Below, piece after piece: positions 43,046 to 51,420 of a DNA stretch of 64,000 bases (positions are counted from its first letter, which is position 1; each line of letters opens with the position of its first letter). Source of the DNA: JANQRA01 sp035762545 (GTDB taxonomy: Bacteria; Actinomycetota; Acidimicrobiia; Spongiisociales; ZC4RG35); the NCBI GenBank assembly GCA_035762545.1, contig DASTOM010000044.1, positions 139,864-203,863 on the forward strand, written 5' to 3'. The notes beneath the pieces are model-generated. The model searched no databases. It had not been told where the DNA came from and saw only the letters and a program-made list of their open reading frames with translations. A program made the position numbers and the translations under genes.

Positions 43046-44292
43046 CGTCCCGGGCCGACGTCGTCGTCATCGGCGCCGGCATCGCCGGGGTCTCCGTGGC
43101 TTATCACCTCGGGGTTCGTCATGGCGTCGGTCGGGTGGCGATCGTCGATCCGCGGCCACCGCTCACGCTCACTTCTGACAAGTCGACCGAGTGCTACCGG
43201 AACTGGTGGCCCAACGCTCCCATGGTCAGCCTCATGAACCGGTCGATCGATCTGTTCGAGGAGCTGGCCACCATGACCGATTTCGGGTTCAACAGCAACG
43301 GGTATCTGTTCGTCACCGCCGATCAAGAGAAGCTCGAGAGCATGAGGACCCAGGTCGATGAGATTCGGCCGCTCGGCGCCGATGCCCACGTTCTCGACCG
43401 GGCCGACCTCGGTGAGCGCTACCCCTTCGTGACCCCGGAAGCGGTTGGAGCCCTTTTTGTGCCTCGAGCCGGCTGGTTCCGCGCCCAGGACCTGGGTCAG
43501 TGGATGCTGGAACAGGGGCGGGACCAGGGAGTCGGACTCATCAACGACACCGTCACCGGTCTCGACTCAGGGTCGGTTCAGCTCCAGAGTGGAGAGAAGA
43601 TCGCCACGGACGACATCGTGATCGCGGCAGGACCGCTTTCAGGACAGGTCGCCACAATGGCGGGACTCGACCTTCCGCTCTTCTCGGAGCTGCACCTGAA
43701 AGTTGCCTGGAAGGACCACCTGGGGGTCATCCCGCGCAATGCTCCGATGACCATTTGGAGCGACACCCAACGGCTCGACTGGTCCGAGGACGAGCGGTCG
43801 AGTCTCGAAGAGCTCGGTCGGACCGACCTTCTCGGCGAGATGCCGATCTACTGCCATTTTCGCCCCGAGGGTGGAGCGGATTCCCCTTACATCGTCGCTC
43901 TCTGGGAGTACCACGACATGGTGCTCGACCCCACATGGCCACTTCCGGAGGACGATCTCTATCACGAGGTGGTCATGCGTGGCCTCACCAAGATGGTCCC
44001 CCGCCTGTCGGCATACCTCGATCGTCTCCCAGAGTCTTTCGTCGACGGTGGCTACTACACCAAGACCACTGAGAACCGCCCCCTAATCGGTCCCACCCAG
44101 GCCGAAGGTATCCATCTCATGGCAGGGATGTCGGGGTTTGGAGTTATGGTCTCGGCGGGCGCCGCCGACCTGGCAGCCCGTCACATCGTGGGCGCCGAAC
44201 TCCCGGAATATGCGGATGCCTTCCTTCTCAGCCGTTACCAGGACCCCGAGTATCTGGCCGGCCTCTCCGAGGTCGCCTCAGGCCAGCTCTAG
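43042..44292 (+). CDS. FAD-dependent oxidoreductase (DAO family)
   Basis: A 416-residue flavoprotein. ADVVVIGAGIAGVSVAYHLG is the N-terminal Rossmann ADP-binding motif (G-x-G-x2-G), followed by a DPRPPLTLTSDKSTECYRNWW substrate loop. IVIAAGPLSGQVA is the second FAD motif (A-A-G-x-x-S), and TTENRPLIGPTQAEGIHLMAGMSGFGVMVSAG is the C-terminal flavin-binding block of glycine/sarcosine-oxidase relatives. The substrate is probably a secondary amine or amino acid. The start TTG 43042 overlaps the transketolase TGA by 4 bp; no other start would keep the Rossmann motif near the N-terminus. Confidence 0.9.
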   Translation: MTSRADVVVIGAGIAGVSVAYHLGVRHGVGRVAIVDPRPPLTLTSDKSTECYRNWWPNAPMVSLMNRSIDLFEELATMTDFGFNSNGYLFVTADQEKLESMRTQVDEIRPLGADAHVLDRADLGERYPFVTPEAVGALFVPRAGWFRAQDLGQWMLEQGRDQGVGLINDTVTGLDSGSVQLQSGEKIATDDIVIAAGPLSGQVATMAGLDLPLFSELHLKVAWKDHLGVIPRNAPMTIWSDTQRLDWSEDERSSLEELGRTDLLGEMPIYCHFRPEGGADSPYIVALWEYHDMVLDPTWPLPEDDLYHEVVMRGLTKMVPRLSAYLDRLPESFVDGGYYTKTTENRPLIGPTQAEGIHLMAGMSGFGVMVSAGAADLAARHIVGAELPEYADAFLLSRYQDPEYLAGLSEVASGQL

Positions 44293-44299
44293 CCACGCC

Positions 44300-44364
44300 T
44301 CACGTCGAACCTGCACAGCGTCCCGAAAAACGACCGGTCATGCAGGCTCTAGAAGCGAGCCTGC
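44300..44364. repeat. REP-like repeat family C copy 2, with hairpin
   Basis: It lies between the convergent FAD-oxidoreductase and DUF427 genes. AACCTGCAC, GCGTCCCG and CATGCAGGC match the copy at 20286-20350. It is followed by a perfect 8-bp hairpin, GCAGGCTC (44342-44349) with GAGCCTGC (44357-44364), ending at the DUF427 stop; this may act as a bidirectional terminator. Confidence 0.55.
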
Positions 44365-45108
44365 TCAGCTGAACTTGGTCTTGGGTCGCTCTTGGAGGAC
44401 CTCGTCGACGTAGATGTCGACCTTCTCGTTGTAGAACGAGACGAGTCCCATGATCTTCTGCGATTCGGCCAGGGGAGTGTCGTAGCCCCAGACGATGTCG
44501 GGGTAGGTCTCGCCGCCGACGTTCGCCGACCAGTAACGGGCTGTCCCCTTGTAGGGGCATCTGGTCGCGCTGTCGGTCGGGGTGAGCAGGTCCATCCGGA
44601 CGTGGGTCTTTGGGATGTAGTACCGGGTGGGGAGGTTGGTCTCGAAGAGAAAAGAGGCATTGGTGGTGTCAGCGATCGTCTCTCCGTCGATCTCCACCCT
44701 CACCCGGCGACTGGATGGCACGATGTCGATCCGGGTGTAGGGATCGCGGGCATGCACGAAAACTTCCTCGTCCTCCTCGAACCAGTGGTCCATCGTGTTC
44801 CACACGAAGACGTAGTGATCGGCCAGCTCGGCGAGTTTCGGGTCCTGATACGAATAGGCGCCGCCCTCCGACCCGTTGACCTTCACCGAGTACTGGATGG
44901 CTTCACCCCGGCTCGGGCTCTTCTTGGTCTCACCCTTATCGACGAGGAGGTCAGTGCGGACGTCGACAGCCGGAAAGTAGTAGGTCGGATAGTAGGGGAC
45001 CTCCCAGACCAGCAAGGGGTTGGTCGTATCGGCGACGATCTCGCCTCCGAGCATCACCCGCACCCGTTTTGCAGACTTCTCGACTCTCACTCGCCCACGA
45101 TCACTCAT
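44365..45108 (-). CDS. Tandem DUF427 protein
   Basis: A 247-residue soluble protein made of two DUF427 domains. Each repeat has a V-R-V-x-x-G/D-G-E-x-I/V-A-D-T-T-N strand pair (around residues 16-32 and 141-156) and then Y-Y-x-P (PTYYFPAVDVRTDLL; TRYYIPKTHVRMDLL). CPYKGTARYWSANVGG near the C-terminus is the most conserved block. DUF427 is a small barrel of unknown function, common in actinobacteria, often as single or double units. The start is ATG 45108, giving MSDRGRVRVE. Confidence 0.88.
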   Translation of the reverse strand: MSDRGRVRVEKSAKRVRVMLGGEIVADTTNPLLVWEVPYYPTYYFPAVDVRTDLLVDKGETKKSPSRGEAIQYSVKVNGSEGGAYSYQDPKLAELADHYVFVWNTMDHWFEEDEEVFVHARDPYTRIDIVPSSRRVRVEIDGETIADTTNASFLFETNLPTRYYIPKTHVRMDLLTPTDSATRCPYKGTARYWSANVGGETYPDIVWGYDTPLAESQKIMGLVSFYNEKVDIYVDEVLQERPKTKFS

Positions 45109-45181
45109 GCGACACTCCAGTAGCGGCTGATGATGCAAACGCGATCCGACGAGATCTGATTCCGGCGATCCTGCAGCGGCC

Positions 45182-46207
45182 TCAGTAGACGGCGATGGTG
45201 TCCAGCTGGCCGCTGATCGCCATCTGCCTCGCCTCCCAGTACTCCCCGAAACGGGAGGTCATGGCCCCCGGCTTCTCGGCGTAGACCCTGCGACCGAGGA
45301 TCTCGGCCGCCACCTGAAGCTCGGATCGTCGTTGGAAGGCGAGAGCCCGAAACAGCGATCGCTCCCGCGGGTTTGGGCACAGGTCGGAGCGGTGACCCAG
45401 CAACGAGACGAGTTCAGCGACATCGTTGTCCTCGCCGAGGATCGTGCCGAGACGGTCGAGGGTCATGGCGGTGCCGACCACCACCTCGGGCCAGATCGGA
45501 GCCAGGAACTCCATCTGATGACGGAGGTCCTTGACCCGCTTTCGCCACTGGTGGAAGTCGCCGGGTGCGCTGCGCCGGTAGGACGTGACCATCCTGTGAC
45601 GTCCGGTGGTATAGGTGCGACCCAGCCCGGGATCGATCGCGGCGTACGAGTCCCTGATTCCGTACCCGTACACCTCTCGGGCCTCCGGCTCCGTGGGCCA
45701 GGAGCCATAACGGTGATAGGCCCGTTCCAGACTGCGTACCACCCGACCGACCAGATGCGGGTCTTCGAGTGCGTTCAACTCGGTCAGGTCGCGACGTCGT
45801 TCCAGACGTTGGATCAGACCGAGGAACGTCTCGTCGGCGAGGAGGTCGCCATACAGGTCCTGAATCGAGAGTGCGGCGTTGAGGACGCCCTGGGCTGCTC
45901 TGATCTCGGAGAGGAGCCGTGCCGTGTCACGAAGCGATCTGTTCTCGAAGTCATAGACCTTGTCGGAGAGCTCACCCCGGACCAGACGAAGCATTGCCCT
46001 GACCTTCTTCAAAGACTTGCGAGTCTCGTGAACGGCCACGCCGAAGCCGCTCTCCGAGCCGAAGAATCCGGAAGCAGCCCTCTCGAGTTGCTCCATGGTC
46101 ACCCGCTTGACCCCGACCCCGAGGGGTTCCGATTCCCCTAGCTGGAGACTCGCATCGAATACGGCCAGGTCCTCGTCGCCCGGCGCCTTGGTGGCCAAGA
46201 CGGTCAC
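45182..46207 (-). CDS. CHAD domain protein
   Basis: A 341-residue helical protein with the Conserved Histidine Alpha-helical Domain. VAVHETRKSLKKVRAMLRLVRG (first conserved His with downstream basic residues) and DFHQWRKRVKDLRHQMEFL (second half) are the paired signature helices. CHAD domains bind inorganic polyphosphate through these basic residues. No CYTH phosphatase domain is attached. The start GTG 46207 lies only 12 bp from the divergent Nudix start, so promoters must overlap coding sequence or the starts differ. Confidence 0.88.
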   Translation of the reverse strand: MTVLATKAPGDEDLAVFDASLQLGESEPLGVGVKRVTMEQLERAASGFFGSESGFGVAVHETRKSLKKVRAMLRLVRGELSDKVYDFENRSLRDTARLLSEIRAAQGVLNAALSIQDLYGDLLADETFLGLIQRLERRRDLTELNALEDPHLVGRVVRSLERAYHRYGSWPTEPEAREVYGYGIRDSYAAIDPGLGRTYTTGRHRMVTSYRRSAPGDFHQWRKRVKDLRHQMEFLAPIWPEVVVGTAMTLDRLGTILGEDNDVAELVSLLGHRSDLCPNPRERSLFRALAFQRRSELQVAAEILGRRVYAEKPGAMTSRFGEYWEARQMAISGQLDTIAVY

Positions 46208-46219
46208 ATTGCCAGCGTA

Positions 46220-46690
46220 ATGTCGAGGCCCGTGAGATCCGCGGGTCTTCTCCCATACCGGCTCGGCCACAGTCTCGAGGTGCTGATCGCGCACCCGGGC
46301 GGTCCCTGGTTCGCCAACAAGGACGCCGGTTCGTGGTCGTTGGTGAAGGGCATCGTCAAGGATGACGAGGGAGACGAGAGCGCGGCCGCGAGAGAGTTCG
46401 AGGAGGAGACGGGCTGGCCCGCACCGGACGGCGAGTGGGTGCCCCTCGGTGAGTCCGTCATGCGATCGCGAAAGACAGTGGTGGCGTGGGCGGTCGAAAC
46501 GGATCTCGATCTCGATACTTTCGCCCCAGGGACCTTCGTGCTCTACGGCCGGGAATACCCCGAGATCGACAGGGTTGTGTGGATGACGCCGACCGAGGCT
46601 CGACGAAAGCTGAACCCCGCGCAAACAGTGTTCGTCGACCGATTAGAGAAGCATCTCGGTTTGAATGGACACAAAGGAGGAGTCATATGA
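46220..46690 (+). CDS. Nudix hydrolase
   Basis: A 156-residue Nudix protein. It starts RSAGLLPYRLGHSLEVLIAHPGGP, and the Nudix box is GIVKDDEGDESAAAREFEEETGW (G-x5-E-x7-R-E-x2-E-E-x-G-W) at about residues 43-65. The SWSLVKG immediately before it is typical of the COG4119-like predicted NTP pyrophosphohydrolases. The substrate is likely a nucleoside diphosphate derivative. Its stop overlaps the msrB start (ATGA). Confidence 0.9.
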   Translation: MSRPVRSAGLLPYRLGHSLEVLIAHPGGPWFANKDAGSWSLVKGIVKDDEGDESAAAREFEEETGWPAPDGEWVPLGESVMRSRKTVVAWAVETDLDLDTFAPGTFVLYGREYPEIDRVVWMTPTEARRKLNPAQTVFVDRLEKHLGLNGHKGGVI

Positions 46691-47085
46691 CCGATATGCC
46701 CCAGACCGAAACCGAGTGGCGCGACAAGCTGACTCCCGAGCAATACGAAGTCCTACGTCAGGGCGGCACCGAGCGTGCCTTCACCGGCAAGTACTGGGAC
46801 TCCAAGGCCAACGGGATCTATAGATGTGCCGGTTGTGGCGAGAAGCTGTTCTCATCTGACACCAAGTACGAGTCACACAGCGGCTGGCCAAGCTTCTTCG
46901 CACCCCTTGCCGAAGGCATCATCGACGAGGAGCAGGACCGGTCCTACGGGATGGTGCGCACCGAGATCAAATGCTCGAACTGTGGTGGGCATCTCGGTCA
47001 TGTCTTCGAGGATGGCCCGAATCCCACCGGACTGCGGTACTGCGTCAACTCGGCGTCGCTGGACCTCGACGAAGAATCCTCCTAG
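46687..47085 (+). CDS. msrB: Peptide methionine sulfoxide reductase MsrB
   Basis: A 132-residue enzyme reducing methionine-R-sulfoxide. The catalytic Cys119 is in RYCVNSASL. Structural zinc Cys pairs are Cys47/Cys50 (CAGC) and Cys96/Cys99 (CSNC). GGTERAFTGKYWD, SHSGWPSF and GHLGHVFEDGP are all canonical. An AAAGGAGGAG Shine-Dalgarno sits 5-6 nt upstream of ATG 46687, and the start overlaps the Nudix stop. The gene ends in CTAG shared with the convergent acetyltransferase stop. Confidence 0.95.
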   Translation: MTDMPQTETEWRDKLTPEQYEVLRQGGTERAFTGKYWDSKANGIYRCAGCGEKLFSSDTKYESHSGWPSFFAPLAEGIIDEEQDRSYGMVRTEIKCSNCGGHLGHVFEDGPNPTGLRYCVNSASLDLDEESS

Positions 47086-47654
47086 GTCCGAACCTCGTCG
47101 ATGACCTCGAACAGCCCTGCCTCGTGGGGGTTGTGTGGCAGATCCGACAGTCGGATTCTCCGCTCGATGGTTCCTTCCAAGAGCTGCTGGCCGACCTCGA
47201 TCTCGGCCAGCAATCGCTTCACCGCTGCATTGTCGGCGCGGGCCTCGAACCACAACTCCTCGACACCGTCGGCCCTGGCCACCGCCACGAGGGCGATGAG
47301 GAGGGCGGTGCCTACACCGATGCCCTGCATGGAGTCGAGCACGGTGATGGCGAACTCGGCAGATGAGTCGCTCGTGAGAATGTAGCGGCCGACACCCGCG
47401 GCATCCTCGCCGACCAAGGCTCCCCAGGCGACATGCGACCGCTGGTTTACGTCCGTCAGGTAGGTGAGCTCACGCTCACTGAGACTGGCGACACCTTGGC
47501 CGAACCTGGAGAAACGGCTGTCTATCGACATCTCGCGGAGGCCCTGCTCGAAGAACTGGCGGTCGGTCTTGAGGATGGGGCTGAGGGTCAAGGTCTGGCC
47601 GCCGGGCAGGGGGAATTCGTAGCGAGGGCGGTCTTCGGGAAGGACGATCTTCAT
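47082..47654 (-). CDS. GNAT-family acetyltransferase
   Basis: A 190-residue protein. SPILKTDRQFFEQGLREMSIDSRFSRF near the N-terminus is typical of the GNAT subfamily attached to or related to Pat-type acyltransferases. AITVLDSMQGIGVGTALLIALVAVARADGV is motif A (Q-G-I-G-V-G), followed by EARADNAAVKRLL. Acceptor unknown. The start is ATG 47654. It diverges from the methyltransferase gene (68-bp gap) and shares a CTAG with the msrB stop. Confidence 0.85.
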   Translation of the reverse strand: MKIVLPEDRPRYEFPLPGGQTLTLSPILKTDRQFFEQGLREMSIDSRFSRFGQGVASLSERELTYLTDVNQRSHVAWGALVGEDAAGVGRYILTSDSSAEFAITVLDSMQGIGVGTALLIALVAVARADGVEELWFEARADNAAVKRLLAEIEVGQQLLEGTIERRIRLSDLPHNPHEAGLFEVIDEVRT

Positions 47655-47722
47655 CGGTGCCCAATTGAAGCCGGTTGGGCATGCCACAGCACATCAAGTC
47701 CGCGGGGGTAACTTCAGAGCCG

Positions 47723-48646
47723 ATGGCAAGGCGGCGGCTGGCGACAGCGACCTCTGATTTCGGCTCGGGCAAGCGAGAGTCCCACGACTCGTCGTCGTTC
47801 TATGCGCGATTCAGCCCACCGCTCCTCTCCCCCGACGAAAGAGTCGAGCCCCCGGTGCAGGTCGACACCCTGTTTTGCGCCGACGCTCGGGATATGACCG
47901 ACGATCAGGTCGCCGACCGGTCGGTCGCGCTCCTCGTCACCTCACCGCCCTACTTCACCGGGAAGGAGTACGAGACCGACATGGCGGCGGGTCATGTGCC
48001 GTCCAGCTATGTCGAGTATCTCGAGATGCTGCACGACGTGCTCGCCGTCAGCCTGCGGAAGCTGGAGCCGGGGGGCCGCATGGCGATCAATGTCGCCAAT
48101 CTCGGACGCAAGCCCTACAGGTCTCTGTCCGCCGACGTCATGTCGATACTCCAGGACGACCTGGGAATGCTCCTTCGGGGCGAGGTGATCTGGCAGAAGG
48201 CCAGGGGCGCTGGTGGAAGCTGTGCCTGGGGCTCTTTCCGGTCCCCGCAGAACCCTGTCCTCAGAGACGTCACCGAACGCGTCATCATCGCCTCCAAAGG
48301 ACGGTTCGACCGGGCAGTGAAACGGGCGATACGGGAACGCGACGGTCTGCCACACGAGGCGACCATCGACACCGACGAGTTCCTCGACGCCACCATCGAC
48401 GTATGGGAGCTGCCCACAGCCAGCGCAACACGGATCGGCCATCCGGCGCCGTTTCCCGTCGAGTTGCCTCGCCGTCTCATCGATCTGTACACCTATCGCG
48501 GCGACCTCGTGCTCGACCCATTCGTGGGATCGGGGACAACGGCCGTGGCGGCCGTCGAGACGGGCCGGCGGTACGTTGGCTTCGACACCGAGCAGGAGTA
48601 CATCGACCTCGCCGAGACGAGAATCGCCGGAGCCCGAGAGCGATGA
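47723..48646 (+). CDS. Site-specific DNA methyltransferase (N4-cytosine/N6-adenine, beta-type order)
   Basis: A 307-residue methyltransferase. TSPPYFTGKEYE is catalytic motif IV, near residue 75, and LDPFVGSGTTAVAAVETGRRYVGFD is the AdoMet-binding motif I region, near residue 270. The order IV...I is the beta-class arrangement; SPPY is usual for N4-cytosine enzymes. ATG 47723 gives MARRRLATATSDFG followed by RESHDSSSFYARF, the typical N-terminus of this group; an in-frame ATG at 47681 is the alternative. No restriction endonuclease gene is adjacent, so it is probably an orphan regulatory or epigenetic methyltransferase. Its stop overlaps the phosphatase start. Confidence 0.88.
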   Translation: MARRRLATATSDFGSGKRESHDSSSFYARFSPPLLSPDERVEPPVQVDTLFCADARDMTDDQVADRSVALLVTSPPYFTGKEYETDMAAGHVPSSYVEYLEMLHDVLAVSLRKLEPGGRMAINVANLGRKPYRSLSADVMSILQDDLGMLLRGEVIWQKARGAGGSCAWGSFRSPQNPVLRDVTERVIIASKGRFDRAVKRAIRERDGLPHEATIDTDEFLDATIDVWELPTASATRIGHPAPFPVELPRRLIDLYTYRGDLVLDPFVGSGTTAVAAVETGRRYVGFDTEQEYIDLAETRIAGARER

Positions 48647-49134
48647 CGACTCGAATCCTCGCGGTCTGTGCCGGCAACATCTGCAGGTCCCCGGCCGCGG
48701 AGGCCGCCATCAGAGAGTCCGCCGAAGCCGCGGGAATCTCGGTGGAGGTCGACTCGGCAGGAACAGGTACCTGGCATGTCGGGGATCCGCCGCATGCACA
48801 GTCTGTTGCCGCCGGAGCCCGGGCCGGGCTCGAGATCACCGGACGCGCCCGCAGGATCAACAAGGCGGACTTCGATCGATTCGATGTCATCGTCGTCATG
48901 GATCGGGCCAACCTGAGGGACGTGCTGGACATGGCTCCCGAACTGGAAAGCCGGGCCAAGGTTCGACTGTTCCGCACTTTCGATCCCACGACCGACGCCG
49001 ACGAGGTGCCGGACCCATACGGTGGCCCTGACGAGGGTTACGACCGGACGATCACCCAGGTCAGAGGGGCGGCGGCGGGATTGATCGACTCGCTGGTATC
49101 AACCGGTGTGAAGAACTCCATACCCCTGGAGTAG
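48643..49134 (+). CDS. Low-molecular-weight protein-tyrosine phosphatase
   Basis: A 163-residue phosphatase. The P-loop VCAGNICRSP (Cys9 to Arg15) is at the N-terminus as required, and the general-acid Asp is in VPDPYGG near residue 128. VDSAGTGTWHVGDPPHAQSV and VMDRANLRDV are also family-typical. It may act on tyrosine-phosphorylated proteins or as an arsenate reductase-related enzyme, but the DPYGG loop favours phosphatase. It overlaps the methyltransferase gene by 4 bp and the convergent gene by 36 bp. Confidence 0.93.
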   Translation: MTTRILAVCAGNICRSPAAEAAIRESAEAAGISVEVDSAGTGTWHVGDPPHAQSVAAGARAGLEITGRARRINKADFDRFDVIVVMDRANLRDVLDMAPELESRAKVRLFRTFDPTTDADEVPDPYGGPDEGYDRTITQVRGAAAGLIDSLVSTGVKNSIPLE

Positions 49135-49821
49135 GAAGTCGAGGGCCCTCTCCACCGGGTCGGCGCTGTCGAGCAGTTCGCGGTATGGGAGGCTCGAGCC
49201 GTTGAAGGCCTCGTCGTTCCAGTAGGGGATTGACCGATCGATCTCCCCCCAAGCGGCAACATAGAGGTACGGCTCGTCGTGATGCCTGTCCCCCGGTGAC
49301 GCCCCGTAGCTGGCGCGTCGACCCCTCTCCTGATCGCCCAACTCAACCGCCGGATCGAAATGCTCCGGCCAGAGTTGGACCTCGGATACATCGTCGGACT
49401 CGATTGCCTGCCCTTGCAGCTTCTCGAGGACCTCCCAGCCGTAGGCAAACCAGTCGGCGATGAACCCGGACGCGACGACTCCAACGGCGAGCGGAGCATC
49501 GGGATCAGCGGGCTGCAGCGGATCGCGGAACTCGGTGAACCAGCCGACCTCGTACTCGCCTCCAAGAAACCGGGCGGCCTCCCGGACAGTCGAGATCTCC
49601 TGGGTGGCGACACCCGCGGCTGTCTCGTGGACGAGGAGGGTTCCCTCGACCCGGGCCACTTGACCTTCGAACTCGGGAGTACCGAAGCCCCCATGTGTCG
49701 GGCGAAGACCCATACGTCCGACTTTCCGATAGCGGGCCGGGCTCACTGCGAAATAGGCGAGCTGGTGGAGCGCGTCTCTGGTGTGGACCAGGTCCGGTGG
49801 GGCCTCATTGAGAGTGGTCAT
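49099..49821 (-). CDS. Conserved hypothetical protein
   Basis: A 240-residue soluble protein. It begins with DALHQLAYFAVSPARYRKVGRMGLRPTHGGFGTPEF, has a TREISTVREAARFLG-like middle and a C-terminal YLYVAAWGEIDRSIPYWNDEAFNGSSLPYREL. The pattern is familiar from actinobacterial proteins of unknown function; no catalytic motif is seen. It is coupled to the upstream DoxX gene by a 4-bp overlap, and its 3' end runs 36 bp into the convergent phosphatase gene. Confidence 0.75.
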   Translation of the reverse strand: MTTLNEAPPDLVHTRDALHQLAYFAVSPARYRKVGRMGLRPTHGGFGTPEFEGQVARVEGTLLVHETAAGVATQEISTVREAARFLGGEYEVGWFTEFRDPLQPADPDAPLAVGVVASGFIADWFAYGWEVLEKLQGQAIESDDVSEVQLWPEHFDPAVELGDQERGRRASYGASPGDRHHDEPYLYVAAWGEIDRSIPYWNDEAFNGSSLPYRELLDSADPVERALDFLLQGYGVLHTG

Positions 49822-50315
49822 TCACTCACCTCCGGTTTACGCCAGAAGACCGCCAGCTGGAGACCGGCGGCCACGAGACCCGCACCGTAGATCAATGCAC
49901 CGGTGGCACCGGACAGGTCGATCCCAAAGACGTCGTCGAGGGACGCCGAACCGGGGCCGACGATGGCGATGGCCAGCGCTACCACCGCCAACGTCACGAC
50001 GTACTCGTACCCCTCATCCGGTCGGTGGAAAACAAAGAAACCGGCGAATCGGTGGATCGACCAGAAGGCAACGACCATCGTCGCAGCGAGACCGGCGGCG
50101 GCAACCGATGTCAGGAGACCGGCGAGGAGTGCCAGACCGATCGCCAGCTCGTTGCCCGCCGACAGCAAGGCATTGAGACGCGGAGCCCGGAAGCCAACCT
50201 TCCGAAACCAGTTTGTAGTGCCAGGGATGCTCCTCGCGTGGTTGATGCCGTGGGCGATCATCACTACGCCGAGCCAGACTCGCAGGGCGAGCATTGCGAA
50301 ATCGACTGTCTCCAT
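49818..50315 (-). CDS. DoxX family membrane protein
   Basis: A 165-residue protein with four membrane helices. VWLGVVMIAHGINHARSIPGTTNWFRKVGF is the DoxX signature first helix and loop, followed by LLSAGNELAIGLALLAGL (the conserved E in helix 2) and GFFVFHRPDEGYEYVVTLAVVALAIA. DoxX relatives take part in thiosulfate oxidation or envelope redox homeostasis; the specific role is unknown. The start is ATG 50315. Confidence 0.87.
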   Translation of the reverse strand: METVDFAMLALRVWLGVVMIAHGINHARSIPGTTNWFRKVGFRAPRLNALLSAGNELAIGLALLAGLLTSVAAAGLAATMVVAFWSIHRFAGFFVFHRPDEGYEYVVTLAVVALAIAIVGPGSASLDDVFGIDLSGATGALIYGAGLVAAGLQLAVFWRKPEVSE

Positions 50316-50362
50316 AGATCCGTCCTAGGTCGGTAGGGATGCTGATTATGCCCTTGGAATCG

Positions 50363-51379
50363 TCAACCGCCCATCCGCCGGCTTCTCCAGGCGAGCACGC
50401 CTGCTGCTGCGACGAGTAGGGAGGCTCCGGTGACGATCAGTGCGGCAGGAGCCCCGGGCCCAGACCCTGTCGCTCCGGAGGCGAGGGGAATGGTCGTCTG
50501 AGTCGTCGGGACCGTGAACGAGGACCCGGGCACCGTGCTCGTCGAGGTTTCGATGGTGGTTGTGCTCGTGCTGGGTGGAGCGCCAGTGGTGGTGGTGTCG
50601 GGGACCGTGATCGTCGTAGTCGGGAACGACGTTGTCGTCGTGGTTGGAGGGAGAGTCGTCGGGGTAGTAGACGGACTTGCCGACGGGGCCGACCCGCCAC
50701 GCGCGCTCTCGACATCAGCCATGAGCCCGCCCGTGACGTAGGTGTACAGGTTCGCGCCCGGGCAGCTGGTCTGACTCATGTCCCGATGCCCGGCGATGGT
50801 GGGGGTGGTCACGGAGGCACCGGACGGCCAGCGGTTCGAACCGCGAGACGTGAACGTGACCTCTGCACCGGCTGTGGTGGCCACCTGATAGCGGTCAGCG
50901 AGCCACCCGAGCACCGACACCAGCGTGGCGCTCGCCGCGGGGGTCGCCGGTGCCTGGCCTGTGTCCCCGATCACGCACACGAGTTGGGTGAAACCCTGAT
51001 TGCCTCCGGTGGCCGATCCGGCGACCGGCCCGTCGAGACTGCCTTGCCTCCCCTCCCAGACCCCGCCCTCGGAGTCGATGATGAAGTTGTAGGCGATGTC
51101 AGGCCAACCCTTGTCCGGACCGGTGTGGAAGTGGTACCAGCCGCGGAGGATGTCGGGCACATCGGCCGCGTTGTGGCCGTTGTGAGAAGCCGAATGATGG
51201 ACGATGAGGAATCGAACGTCCTCGGCGCTGAGCTCCCCCTTCGGGGGCAGATCGGCTCCCCAGGCTGAGCGAGGGTTGATCGTGAGTGCCCGTGAGGGTG
51301 TCGCCAGGCCGTTGCAGGCCACGACAAGCCCTGTGGCGGCACCGATGAACTGACGGCGAGTCAGGGGCGACACAGCCAA
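50363..51379 (-). CDS. PGRP/amidase-2 domain protein, TAT-exported, membrane-anchored
   Basis: A 338-residue protein. TRRQFIG near the N-terminus is a twin-arginine signal. The peptidoglycan-recognition/amidase domain covers about residues 35-215: RSAWGADLP, VRFLIVHHSASHNGH (zinc His), GWPDIAYNFIID, and AGHRDMSQTSCPG (His and Cys zinc ligands), so N-acetylmuramoyl-L-alanine amidase activity is likely. A Thr/Pro-rich stretch (about 235-300) leads to a C-terminal membrane helix with a basic tail (AWRSRRMGG). The start is TTG 51379 or, more likely, GTG 51373, which gives MSPLTRRQF. Confidence 0.9.
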   Translation of the reverse strand: MAVSPLTRRQFIGAATGLVVACNGLATPSRALTINPRSAWGADLPPKGELSAEDVRFLIVHHSASHNGHNAADVPDILRGWYHFHTGPDKGWPDIAYNFIIDSEGGVWEGRQGSLDGPVAGSATGGNQGFTQLVCVIGDTGQAPATPAASATLVSVLGWLADRYQVATTAGAEVTFTSRGSNRWPSGASVTTPTIAGHRDMSQTSCPGANLYTYVTGGLMADVESARGGSAPSASPSTTPTTLPPTTTTTSFPTTTITVPDTTTTGAPPSTSTTTIETSTSTVPGSSFTVPTTQTTIPLASGATGSGPGAPAALIVTGASLLVAAAGVLAWRSRRMGG

Positions 51380-51420
51380 ACCCTATCTTTGCCCCCAGGC
51401 ATGTCTACGGTTCTCTCCTC

